This document shows, piece after piece, positions 33,203-40,567 of a stretch of 64,000 nucleotides of DNA; position 1 is the first letter of the stretch, and every line of letters begins with the position of its first letter. The notes under the pieces are model-generated. The model ran no database searches and was not told where the DNA came from. It worked only from the letters and a program-made list of their open reading frames with translations. The position numbers and the translations under genes were made by a program. The stretch covers positions 1-64,000 of the forward strand of contig NZ_FQXV01000001.1 of the NCBI RefSeq assembly GCF_900130065.1, given 5' to 3'. Source of the stretch: Sporobacter termitidis DSM 10068 (GTDB lineage: Bacteria > Bacillota > Clostridia > Oscillospirales > Oscillospiraceae).

Positions 33203-35031
33203 GCATGATTGACGAAAAGGATTTTCAAAACAAGAAGATCAGGCCAGACACGTGGAAGGTCATCTTCAAATTTGCCGCAAATTACAAAAAGTCGTACGTC
33301 AAGGTGCTGGGCGGCGGCATGCTTGCCGGCCTCATCGACCTTGCCATGTCCTTTATGACCATGTGGGCCATCGACGGCTTCATGGCCCCGGGGACAACGC
33401 GGCACCTGCCGGTTTTTATTGCCGTGATCGTCGCGATGCAGGCGGTGCTCTGCCTGACGGTGCTTATGATCGTCCGGAACAGCGGATATCTGGAGGCGAA
33501 TCTCTGCGCCGACGTCCGGCGGGCGGCTTTCCGCAAGCTGCAGACGATGAGCTTCTCCTACTTTGACAAAACCGCGGTGGGGTATCTTATCTCAAGGCTG
33601 ACAAACGACATGTCCAGAATCACGGAGATCATCTCCTGGACCGGTATCGACCTGGGCTGGGGCGTGATGGCGATCATCTCGAGCCTGATCGCGATGTTTG
33701 CCGTCAATTTCAAGCTGGCGCTGATCACGGCGGCGTCGGTGCCGTTCCTTGCCCTCGTGTCGATTTTCTTTCAGAAGAAAATCCTCAGGTACCAGCGCGA
33801 ATCGAGAAAATATAACAGCATGATCACGTCGGGCTTCAACGAAGGCATCGCCAGCGCCCAGACGACAAAGACGCTGGTCCGTGAGGAGCTCAATAACGAG
33901 GATTTCTTCACGGTAACGGGGAACATGAAAAGGGCCACGATGCGCGCGGCGATGATCTCCGCCGTCTACCTGCCGGTGGCGTCGCTCATCATCAGCGTAG
34001 CGATAGGCTTTGTGCTGGTGAAGGGCGGGCACGATGTGCTGGGCAGCCTTTTGACTGTCGGGCAGCTGAACTTCTTCATCAACATCGGCAACATGATGTT
34101 CGAGCCGATACGGAACTTTGCCGGCATTTTCGCCGAGTTCCAGTCCTCCCAGGCCGCGGCGGAGCGCGTTGTCGACGTGCTCACGGCAACCTCGGATATT
34201 ACCGATACGCCGGAGGTCACAGCGAAATATGGCGACAGCTTCAAGCCGGCGCGGGAGAACTGGGAGCCCATTACCGGCGATGTGGAATTCAAAAACGTCT
34301 CCTTTTGCTATAAGGAAAATGAGCCGGTGCTCAAAAACTTCAGCCTGAAGGTGAATGCGGGCGAGAACATCGCGCTGGTCGGCGCCACCGGCGGCGGGAA
34401 GTCCACGATCGTCAACCTGGTCTGCCGGTTCTACGAGCCGAACGCGGGCGAGCTGCTGATCGACGGGGTCAACGTCCAGGAGCGCAGCCAGCTGTGGCTG
34501 CAGTCCTCCCTGGGATATGTCCTGCAGACGCCGCATCTGTTCTCGGGCACGATCCGGGAAAACATCCGTTATGGGCGCCTGGACGCGACCGACGGAGAGG
34601 TGGAGGAGGCGGCAAAAACGGTGGGCGCCCATGAGTTCATCATGAAGCTCGAAAAGGGCTATGAGACGGAGGCCGGCGAGGGCGGGAACCTCATGTCCAC
34701 AGGGCAAAAGCAGCTTATTTCCTTTGCCAGGGCGATCCTGGCCGACCCGAGAATCTTTGTGCTGGACGAGGCGACCAGCTCCATCGACACGGAATCGGAA
34801 ATGAAAATCGAGACCGCTGTTGAAACGCTCCTTAAAAACCGCACCAGCTTTATCATCGCCCACCGGCTCTCGACCGTCCGCAATGCCGACAGGATTCTGG
34901 TCATCGACGACGGCGAGGTGGTCGAGCAGGGAAGCCACAAGCAGCTCATGAAATCGAAAGGGCGTTACTTTGAGCTGTATATGAACCAGTTCAAAAGCGA
35001 GCAGTCCGCCAAATCTCTGGCAGTCACATAA
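33199..35031 (+). CDS. Heterodimeric multidrug ABC exporter subunit 2 (LmrD/BmrD-like)
   Basis: A 610-aa half-transporter with six membrane helices (about 30-330) and an ABC domain. Walker A GATGGGKST is near 395 and Walker B is a canonical IFVLDEATSSID with the catalytic Glu. Its signature is altered to MSTGQKQ instead of LSGGQ. With subunit 1 this gives one working ATP site and one degenerate site, the known LmrCD/BmrCD arrangement. The ATG overlaps the previous stop by 4 bp. Likely substrates are lipophilic drugs, by family. Confidence 0.93.
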   Translation: MSMIDEKDFQNKKIRPDTWKVIFKFAANYKKSYVKVLGGGMLAGLIDLAMSFMTMWAIDGFMAPGTTRHLPVFIAVIVAMQAVLCLTVLMIVRNSGYLEANLCADVRRAAFRKLQTMSFSYFDKTAVGYLISRLTNDMSRITEIISWTGIDLGWGVMAIISSLIAMFAVNFKLALITAASVPFLALVSIFFQKKILRYQRESRKYNSMITSGFNEGIASAQTTKTLVREELNNEDFFTVTGNMKRATMRAAMISAVYLPVASLIISVAIGFVLVKGGHDVLGSLLTVGQLNFFINIGNMMFEPIRNFAGIFAEFQSSQAAAERVVDVLTATSDITDTPEVTAKYGDSFKPARENWEPITGDVEFKNVSFCYKENEPVLKNFSLKVNAGENIALVGATGGGKSTIVNLVCRFYEPNAGELLIDGVNVQERSQLWLQSSLGYVLQTPHLFSGTIRENIRYGRLDATDGEVEEAAKTVGAHEFIMKLEKGYETEAGEGGNLMSTGQKQLISFARAILADPRIFVLDEATSSIDTESEMKIETAVETLLKNRTSFIIAHRLSTVRNADRILVIDDGEVVEQGSHKQLMKSKGRYFELYMNQFKSEQSAKSLAVT

Positions 35032-35036
35032 AATAT

Positions 35037-35072
35037 CAAGGATCGCCGGGTAAGACTGCCCGGCGGTCCTTG
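35037..35072 (+). terminator. Hairpin after the ABC exporter operon
   Basis: CAAGGATCGCCGGG and CCCGGCGGTCCTTG form a 14-bp stem with one G-U or mismatch position. No U run follows (ACGTTAAAAA), so it may be a Rho-dependent end or a 3' stabiliser rather than a standard terminator. Confidence 0.5.
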
Positions 35073-35136
35073 ACGTTAAAAAGGGCTTGATAATAAAGCC
35101 TGTTAAGGTATATGATGCTGTGGGGGATTGATAAAA

Positions 35137-36249
35137 TTGGTAAAGACAGAGCCGCAGACGTCTGAGACGGATCAGGCGCTAGAGACAGAGCGGCGGATAT
35201 CGGGGATCGACATCATCAAGGTGGTCGCTATTTTTTCGGTTATCTGCGGGCACTTTTTACTGAACACGAAATACTATACGTCGTCCGTCAATGATTTCAG
35301 CATGTATCTCCAAACCTTTATTCGATGGTTTGTCTATGCCGCGGTGCCGCTCTTTATTATCTGCACCGGGTATCTCCAGTCGAGGGCCGAAATCTCGAAA
35401 AAGTATTTCTCAAAACTCATCAGGATACTGATTAGCTACATAGTCATTTCGATTCTCTGTATTTTGTACAAGCAGTTCGTGCTTAAGGCAGATATGACGT
35501 GGCAGAAAATCCTTTTGTCTTTCACGAATTTTACGGCGGACAGCTACAGCTGGTACGTCAATATGTACATCGGCCTTTTCCTGTTCAGCCCGTTTATCAA
35601 CCTGATGCTGCCGTATCTGAACAAAAATAAAAGGCGCTTTCAGCTCCTGCTGCTGCTCATGTTCGTCTTCGTTTCGATTCCGCTGACGTACGAGCAGGTC
35701 ATGCTGATGTTCCCCAACGAGCTTGTCGTCCAGATTCCAAACTATTGGGCGGGGCCCGCGTATCCTATTTTGTTTTATCTGATCGGCGCCTATCTGAGAG
35801 AGTTTAAGCCCAGTGTCAACCGCTGGATTTCGGCGGGCGTTATTGTGCTGATGATGCTTGTGCAGTCGGTTATCTATATTGCCGGAAGACATCTGCTGTC
35901 GCCCGGTAATCCCTGGTTTATCTCGGATTATTCCTCGCCGTTTCTGCTGATCGAAAGCGTCGGCATTGTTTTGCTGTTCTATAATATCAGCCTGAAAACG
36001 GGCTGGCTGCGTACCGTGTTCCTGAAGATATCCGCCGTTACCCTGGAAATGTACCTGTTCAGCTTTCTGGTGGACAGCATCGTCTACGCGCATATCGACA
36101 GGCAGCTGACGCAGGAGGCGATTTTCAAGAAATATGTCCTGATCGTCGTCCCCTTGAATATCCTGCTGAGTCTTGCCGTATCGCTGCTTTACAGATTTTT
36201 ATATGACCGGATATCCAAACTGAAAGCTTATCACCTGAGGCGCGGCTGA
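35137..36249 (+). CDS. Acyltransferase 3 family membrane protein
   Basis: A 370-aa protein with about ten membrane helices, of the acyltransferase_3 family that transfers acetyl or other acyl groups to surface glycans. The N-terminal signature SGIDIIKVVAIFSVICGHFLL (about residues 23-43) includes the conserved His in CGH. The start is probably TTG 35137, for which GGGGGA is at good spacing; a TTG at 35128 is too close to it. A single gene between two ABC exporter operons. Target glycan unknown. Confidence 0.85.
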   Translation: MVKTEPQTSETDQALETERRISGIDIIKVVAIFSVICGHFLLNTKYYTSSVNDFSMYLQTFIRWFVYAAVPLFIICTGYLQSRAEISKKYFSKLIRILISYIVISILCILYKQFVLKADMTWQKILLSFTNFTADSYSWYVNMYIGLFLFSPFINLMLPYLNKNKRRFQLLLLLMFVFVSIPLTYEQVMLMFPNELVVQIPNYWAGPAYPILFYLIGAYLREFKPSVNRWISAGVIVLMMLVQSVIYIAGRHLLSPGNPWFISDYSSPFLLIESVGIVLLFYNISLKTGWLRTVFLKISAVTLEMYLFSFLVDSIVYAHIDRQLTQEAIFKKYVLIVVPLNILLSLAVSLLYRFLYDRISKLKAYHLRRG

Positions 36250-36479
36250 AACAGCCGCGCCTCAAACTGTCGGCAAAGCCCTCCGAGCTTTGCCGACAGA
36301 AAGCGGCATGCAGTTCGCTCCGCCGCTCCCCGCATGAGAAGTGTCATTTCCGACGTACACGCCGCCGGAAATGACGGATTCCATCGTGTTTCCGCCGTGC
36401 GCGGCGGAAATTCTGCGAAGCTTTTATCTCGAAAATAGATTTGTCTACAGGCTGAGGCGCGGCTGTTTCAGCCGCGCCT
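36236..36479. repeat. Tandem array of five hairpins between convergent genes
   Basis: Five perfect or near-perfect stems follow one another. 36236-36264 pairs TGAGGCGCGGCTG with CAGCCGCGCCTCA. 36267-36299 pairs CTGTCGGCAAAGC with GCTTTGCCGACAG. 36343-36375 pairs GTCATTTCCG with CGGAAATGAC. 36389-36410 pairs TTTCCGCCG with CGGCGGAAA. 36454-36479 pairs AGGCGCGGCTG with CAGCCGCGCCT. First and last share their arms and abut the stop codons of the flanking genes, so each can end one of the converging transcripts. No gene lies between. Confidence 0.75.
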
Positions 36480-37268
36480 TTATAATCGCGTTGCCATGAT
36501 GTTGCCGGATTCGTAGCGGCGCAGGCCGCGGCTGAAAAAGACGCCGGCGAGGACGCAGTACAGCAGGGACGCTCCCAGGGCCGCCAGAGCCGTGAGCGGA
36601 GAAAACGCCCGAAAAAGCCGCAAGGGCACGTGTATCGCCAGGCCGATGGGCAGCAGGCTGTACATCAGCGCACGCACGGCGGGGCCGTAGATTTTATCGG
36701 GATAGATGGAAAAGTTGATGACAAACTCCGTTGTAAGCTGGCCGATCATGGATGCGTCGCCCCAGTAAAAAGACAAGGTATGCGCCGTCAGCGTGACGGC
36801 GGAAAACAGCAGGCTGCCGAGCAGGACGCCGACAAAAAACCAAAGCCAAGCCGCGGCGGTATCATGATACGCCAGCCCCATGAGGATAAAGCCGTAGGCC
36901 AGGTCGCCGTACGCCGAAAGGCTGGTCCTGGCGCACAGGACGTTGACGAGCACGTTGCAGGGCTGCAGGAGATAGGCGTCCAGCTCGCCGCTGACGATGA
37001 GCTTTGTGACGTTGGCGGCGTTGGCAAAAAGCACGTTCGCCAGGCCGAACGCCGAGCTCGTTGTGGCCCAGATAAACAGCACGTCCTGAAAGGAATATCC
37101 GGCGATATATCCGCCGAGCTGCTGAAAGGCGATCCACCAGAAGAAGATGAAGGAGCTGTTGGAAAGGGCCATGCCGAAGGCCTGCGTCAAAAAGCTGGAT
37201 CTGTACTCCAGGGCGGACGCCAGGTTGAGCCGGAAAAGACACGCGGCGATTTTCAGATGCTTTTTCAT
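36480..37268 (-). CDS. ABC-2 family permease (DUF990/PF06182 type), second subunit
   Basis: A 262-aa membrane protein with about six helices. VTKLIVSGELDAYLLQPCNVL corresponds to the block in the 18790 gene, and FFSRGLRRYESGN to its C-terminal tail, so this is a paralogue. TGGAGG precedes the ATG at 37268, two bases after the preceding gene stops. A longer open frame upstream to 37880 runs through that gene and is not real. Substrate unknown. Confidence 0.88.
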   Translation of the reverse strand: MKKHLKIAACLFRLNLASALEYRSSFLTQAFGMALSNSSFIFFWWIAFQQLGGYIAGYSFQDVLFIWATTSSAFGLANVLFANAANVTKLIVSGELDAYLLQPCNVLVNVLCARTSLSAYGDLAYGFILMGLAYHDTAAAWLWFFVGVLLGSLLFSAVTLTAHTLSFYWGDASMIGQLTTEFVINFSIYPDKIYGPAVRALMYSLLPIGLAIHVPLRLFRAFSPLTALAALGASLLYCVLAGVFFSRGLRRYESGNIMATRL

Positions 37269-37270
37269 CG

Positions 37271-38062
37271 TTAACCTCCATTCAATTGAAGGCGCCGCAC
37301 GCTTCCGCGGTAGCAGAGCAGGACAAGCACCACGGATACGGCCGCCCACAATGCCTGCCGGGGAATGAGCGCCCGGAAGAGGGCGGGAGAGTAGTCCACG
37401 AATAACCTCGATGGCGCCCAGTACACGTACGAAAACGGCAGGCTTTTCGCCACCGGCTGCAGCCAAGAGGGCAGAAACTCCACCGGCAGGAACATCCCCA
37501 GCATAAAGGTCAGCTTCTGATAAATGAAAAACAGCGCCCCGTTGTCTTCCATGACGAAGGAGGACAGCCCGATCAGCATCAGGAAAAAGAAGTTGATGAC
37601 AACCGCCAGCGCGACGGATAAGAGGAGCGGCGGCAGGACGCTGATGTGAAAGCCCGGCAGCGGCCCGGCAAAAACGAGCCCCAGTACGGCGGCCAACAGG
37701 CCGCAGGCGCACAAATTGAGCAGCAACAGGCCGAGAGAGTTTGCAAACTGATAAAAAACGTAATGGGCCGGCCGGCCAATCAGATACGCGATGGCGCCCG
37801 ACTTGACGTCCTCGTTCATGGTACTGAAGATGCCGGTGCCGCAGCAAAAGCCGATGTATTCCGTAAAAATCAGGTACCATATCAGTTGAGCGTAACTGTA
37901 CCCGTTGACGCTGCCTTCTTTGTAGATGGCGCGCCAGAGCATGACGAAAACGTAGATAAACACCGTGTAAAAGACAAATCTTGAAAACAGGGACGCCTTA
38001 TAGGCCACCGCGTTTTTCAGGCTCACCCGCGCGATCACGGCGTATTTCCGCAGCTTTTTCAT
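37271..38062 (-). CDS. ABC-2 family permease (DUF990/PF06182 type), first subunit
   Basis: A 263-aa membrane protein with about six helices. STMNEDVKSGAIAYLIGRPAHY matches the conserved block of PF06182 permeases, and FMLGMFLPVEFLPSWLQPVAK is a typical later segment. GAAGGAGG precedes the ATG, which overlaps the ATPase stop. Paralogous in order and size to the 19568 gene. Confidence 0.88.
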   Translation of the reverse strand: MKKLRKYAVIARVSLKNAVAYKASLFSRFVFYTVFIYVFVMLWRAIYKEGSVNGYSYAQLIWYLIFTEYIGFCCGTGIFSTMNEDVKSGAIAYLIGRPAHYVFYQFANSLGLLLLNLCACGLLAAVLGLVFAGPLPGFHISVLPPLLLSVALAVVINFFFLMLIGLSSFVMEDNGALFFIYQKLTFMLGMFLPVEFLPSWLQPVAKSLPFSYVYWAPSRLFVDYSPALFRALIPRQALWAAVSVVLVLLCYRGSVRRLQLNGG

Positions 38063-39048
38063 CGGACGGCCTCCTTCTGGAAAATGGCGGCGATGATATC
38101 CTCCATGGGCGGGTTGTTGATGGTGATATCCAGGACGTTGCCCGTCATGCTCAGGCGCTCCATCACGTCGCCGATGGGACGGACAGCGGTGTCCACCGTC
38201 AGCGTGGCCTTCTGCCCGCCGCTCTCCGACGACACCGTGACACCGGGGAGCGCCGGTATCCGCTGCGGCGTGCCGAAGCGCACATCGATCAGCTTTTTGC
38301 CGAGATAATCGCTCTTGAGTCTTTCCACAGAGGCGTCCAGCACGATGCCGCCGTGATCGATGACAACGGCGCGGCGGCAGAGCTGCTCGATGTCGGCTGG
38401 GTCGTGGCTCGTGAGGAAAACAGTCGTCCCGTGCTCCCGGTTTCGGCGCGCGATCAACTCGCGGATGGCCTGCTTGACCACAACGTCCAGGCCGATGGTG
38501 GGCTCGTCGAGAAAAAGCAGCTCCGGCTCATGCAGCAATGAAGCGGCGACCTCACAGCGGATGCGTTGGCCCAGAGAGAGCTTGCGCACCGGCGTATGCA
38601 GAAATTCGCCCAGCCCAAAAAGCTCGGTCAGCTCCGCCACCCGGCGCCGGCACTCCGCGTTATCAATCTCGTAAATAGCGGCCAGCAGCGTAAAGCTGTC
38701 CACGGCCGGCAGGTGCAGCCAGAGCTGCGACTTTTGGCCGAAAACCGTCCCGATGCGCATGGCCAGCTTCCGGCGCTCCCGGGCGGGCGACAGGCCAAGT
38801 ACCGAAAGCTCTCCGGCTGTGGGATACAGAATGCCGCACAGCATCTTGATGAACGTGGACTTGCCGGCGCCGTTGGGCCCGATGAAGGCCAGCATTTCAC
38901 CCTGTTCCACGTTCAGGCTGATCCCGCGTACGGCGTCGACAGATATCCACTGAGGCCGTACCAGCGCGCGGAAGCTCGCCGCCAGGCCTTCGGCCTTGAC
39001 GCGCGCGCGGTATGTTTTACCGAGGTCTTTCGTTTCGATTGCCTTCAT
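38059..39048 (-). CDS. ABC transporter ATP-binding protein (YadG/DrrA type)
   Basis: A 329-aa ATPase with Walker A GPNGAGKST (about 60-68), Q-loop FGQKSQLWLH, signature LSLGQRIR, Walker B LLFLDEPTIGLD and H-loop LTSHD, plus a C-terminal extension. It is close in all motifs to the 20368 ATPase. AAAGGCGGG precedes the ATG at 39048; an in-frame GTG at 39159 would read through the leader terminator and lacks a ribosome site. First gene of a three-gene exporter operon. It is controlled by a consensus promoter, a leader ORF and an attenuator-like terminator. Confidence 0.9.
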   Translation of the reverse strand: MKAIETKDLGKTYRARVKAEGLAASFRALVRPQWISVDAVRGISLNVEQGEMLAFIGPNGAGKSTFIKMLCGILYPTAGELSVLGLSPARERRKLAMRIGTVFGQKSQLWLHLPAVDSFTLLAAIYEIDNAECRRRVAELTELFGLGEFLHTPVRKLSLGQRIRCEVAASLLHEPELLFLDEPTIGLDVVVKQAIRELIARRNREHGTTVFLTSHDPADIEQLCRRAVVIDHGGIVLDASVERLKSDYLGKKLIDVRFGTPQRIPALPGVTVSSESGGQKATLTVDTAVRPIGDVMERLSMTGNVLDITINNPPMEDIIAAIFQKEAVR

Positions 39049-39081
39049 GATATTCCCGCCTTTCGTTATTTCGGGCAAAAT

Positions 39082-39113
39082 AAAAACTCCGGGACGATAC
39101 ATCGTCTCGGAGT
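39082..39113 (-). terminator. Attenuator-like terminator before the second ABC-2 exporter
   Basis: On the minus strand ACTCCGAGACGAT pairs with ATCGTCCCGGAGT (one mismatch), then TTTTATTTT. It lies between the promoter/leader ORF and the ATPase start, 38 bp before the latter, so the operon can be read only by passing it. Confidence 0.85.
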
Positions 39114-39174
39114 AAAATACGTCGATCCCCGGCCGATGCAACGCCAAAAGCGCCCGCACCGGCTTACTGAAAAG

Positions 39175-39240
39175 CTACCGGCGCGACCGTTGAAGTACGA
39201 TTCGCATCTGCCGCTGGGGCATCGGGAAATTACTGTTCAT
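39175..39240 (-). CDS. Leader peptide ORF of the ABC-2 exporter, 21 aa
   Basis: A 21-codon ORF starts with ATG at 39240 (MNSNFPMPQ...) and ends ...LQRSRR. It has GGAG 9 nt upstream and begins about 24 nt after the predicted transcription start. The end holds Arg-Ser-Arg, a +X+ pattern known from macrolide-stalled leader peptides. The last codons (CGCGCCGG) can pair with CCGGTGCG just after the stop, so ribosome position would affect folding of the leader ahead of the terminator. Translation is inferred. Confidence 0.6.
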   Translation of the reverse strand: MNSNFPMPQRQMRIVLQRSRR

Positions 39241-39270
39241 AAAGAAGTCTCCATCGAAGTTATTAGGCAG

Positions 39271-39299
39271 ATTATACTGTGGCAAAAAGTGGATGTCAA
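39271..39299 (-). promoter_or_regulatory. Consensus sigma-A promoter of the ABC-2 exporter leader
   Basis: On the minus strand TTGACA (39294-39299) and TATAAT (39271-39276) have exactly 17-bp spacing. It is the best promoter match in the window and about 220 bp from the first gene. Confidence 0.9.
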
Positions 39300-39329
39300 G
39301 ATTTTTATTTTATCAAAGCGCCGGGGAAT

Positions 39330-39375
39330 AAAATGAGGCAGGCTGTTTTCACTGAGAGACAGCCTGCCTCATTTT
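39330..39375. terminator. Strong hairpin terminator without an adjacent gene
   Basis: AAAATGAGGCAGGCTG and CAGCCTGCCTCATTTT form a perfect 16-bp stem with a 14-nt loop. The genes on both sides point away from it, so it insulates the two divergent promoters or ends an unannotated RNA. Confidence 0.75.
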
Positions 39376-39467
39376 ATCGTTGCTGCTGCAAATAGGGGAG
39401 AGATCCCGCCATAACGTGAAAGTCATGTTAATTATTACATAAAAAACATACTGATTTTAAAGTTATA

Positions 39468-39496
39468 TTGACAGGTATTACTAAAATAGCTATATC
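39468..39496 (+). promoter_or_regulatory. Sigma-A promoter of the DUF4430-like gene
   Basis: TTGACA (39468-39473) and TATATC (39491-39496) have 17-bp spacing. The resulting 5' leader is about 110 nt (39503-39612), long enough for a structured element, but I recognise no riboswitch family in it. Confidence 0.6.
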
Positions 39497-39612
39497 TAGA
39501 AATATATCCCAATAATTGAGGCGCATACATCAACGGACACCCCCGGCATTTTCGAAGAACGCGAAGGTATCCCCAGGCGACATCGGCAAATTATAATATA
39601 GGAGGGCAAATG

Positions 39613-40464
39613 ATGAAAAAAGTACTCGCGCTCGTCATCGCCATGATCCTGCTGGCGGCGGTGACACCAATGACCCTGGCCGCTGACGCCACCGTGTATG
39701 TCAGCGTCAGCGTGGACGGGCAGCTCGACGTTGCGGCACAACCCGTCACAGTCACCGACATGACCGTACAGGGCGCCATCAAGGCGGCCCACAAAGCCTA
39801 CTACTCCGGCGGCGAAGACGGTTATGCCGGCGGCATCGACAAGACCTACAACATGTTCCTCATCACAAGGGCGTGGGGCGTGACGGCGACGCCCTACGTC
39901 ATCCTCAACGGCGCGCCCCTCGGGTCGGACCCGGCAAATCCCGCCACGGCCGACGTTGCGCCGGTCAAGGCCGGCGACAACATTGTCATCTCCGTCTCCA
40001 GCGATCCGGCCGTCGCTGCTCAGGCCATAGCGTTGACGGCCACTATTGCCGATGGGAAAGCGACCGTGACGGCCACAAGCTGGACGCTGGACTTTACGAC
40101 CTTTGCGTATTCCTCCGCGCCGCTGGCCGACGCGGCCGTCGTGGACCCGGATACAGGCGCCGCGCTGGGCACGACGGACCAGAGCGGCAGCGTCACCACA
40201 GATGTTCCGGCCGGCGGTGTCGTTGCCGTTGACGGCCTGGCGGCCATCAACGTGAACGCCGCCGCGTCCAGCCCCGCCGTGCCGGCGCCGACTGCGTCCG
40301 CCCCGGCGGCACCGGCTGCCGAAGACACCCCGTTGTTTTATCCTCCGACAAATTCGATGCTCATTGCCATGGCCATCGTTCTGCCGCCGATCATCGTCGT
40401 TATCTGCATCAAGACGTCAAAGCAGTCGCGCCTGGACAAGAAAGCTGCCGAGACCAAGAAATAG
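39613..40464 (+). CDS. Exported membrane-anchored protein, possible transcobalamin-like (DUF4430) domain
   Basis: A 283-aa protein. A signal peptide covers residues 1-23. The segment of about 25-125, with TVQGAIKAAHKAYYSGGED, TPYVILNGAPL and VKAGDNIVISV, resembles the DUF4430/transcobalamin C-terminal-like fold; this is pattern recognition and not certain. A second beta-rich part, an Ala/Pro linker (about 220-240) and a C-terminal membrane helix (about 250-268) with a Lys-rich tail follow. The domains should sit outside the membrane. AGGAGGG fits the ATG at 39613 (ATG 39610 is 3 bp earlier). An ABC transporter gene follows 100 bp later and corrinoid-protein genes beyond. Confidence 0.6.
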   Translation: MKKVLALVIAMILLAAVTPMTLAADATVYVSVSVDGQLDVAAQPVTVTDMTVQGAIKAAHKAYYSGGEDGYAGGIDKTYNMFLITRAWGVTATPYVILNGAPLGSDPANPATADVAPVKAGDNIVISVSSDPAVAAQAIALTATIADGKATVTATSWTLDFTTFAYSSAPLADAAVVDPDTGAALGTTDQSGSVTTDVPAGGVVAVDGLAAINVNAAASSPAVPAPTASAPAAPAAEDTPLFYPPTNSMLIAMAIVLPPIIVVICIKTSKQSRLDKKAAETKK

Positions 40465-40567
40465 CGCCCAGGCGGCTGTTCCCCGACTGTTACGTCAGCG
40501 ATGCCGAAATGATCTCTGATATTTCAGGTATGCTGGGCATTCAAAATAATTATTGAAGGAGATAACA

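Noticed and set aside
36480-37880. 466-codon frame including the second permease
   Set aside because: Only the part from 37268 matches the permease family. The upstream part is antisense-frame composition overlapping the first permease gene.
39049-39159. In-frame GTG extension of the second ABC-2 ATPase
   Set aside because: It would translate through the terminator stem, has no ribosome site and adds no conserved residues.
39376-39612. Cobalamin riboswitch upstream of the DUF4430-like gene
   Set aside because: Expected from context, but no B12-box-like sequence or recognisable core is present.
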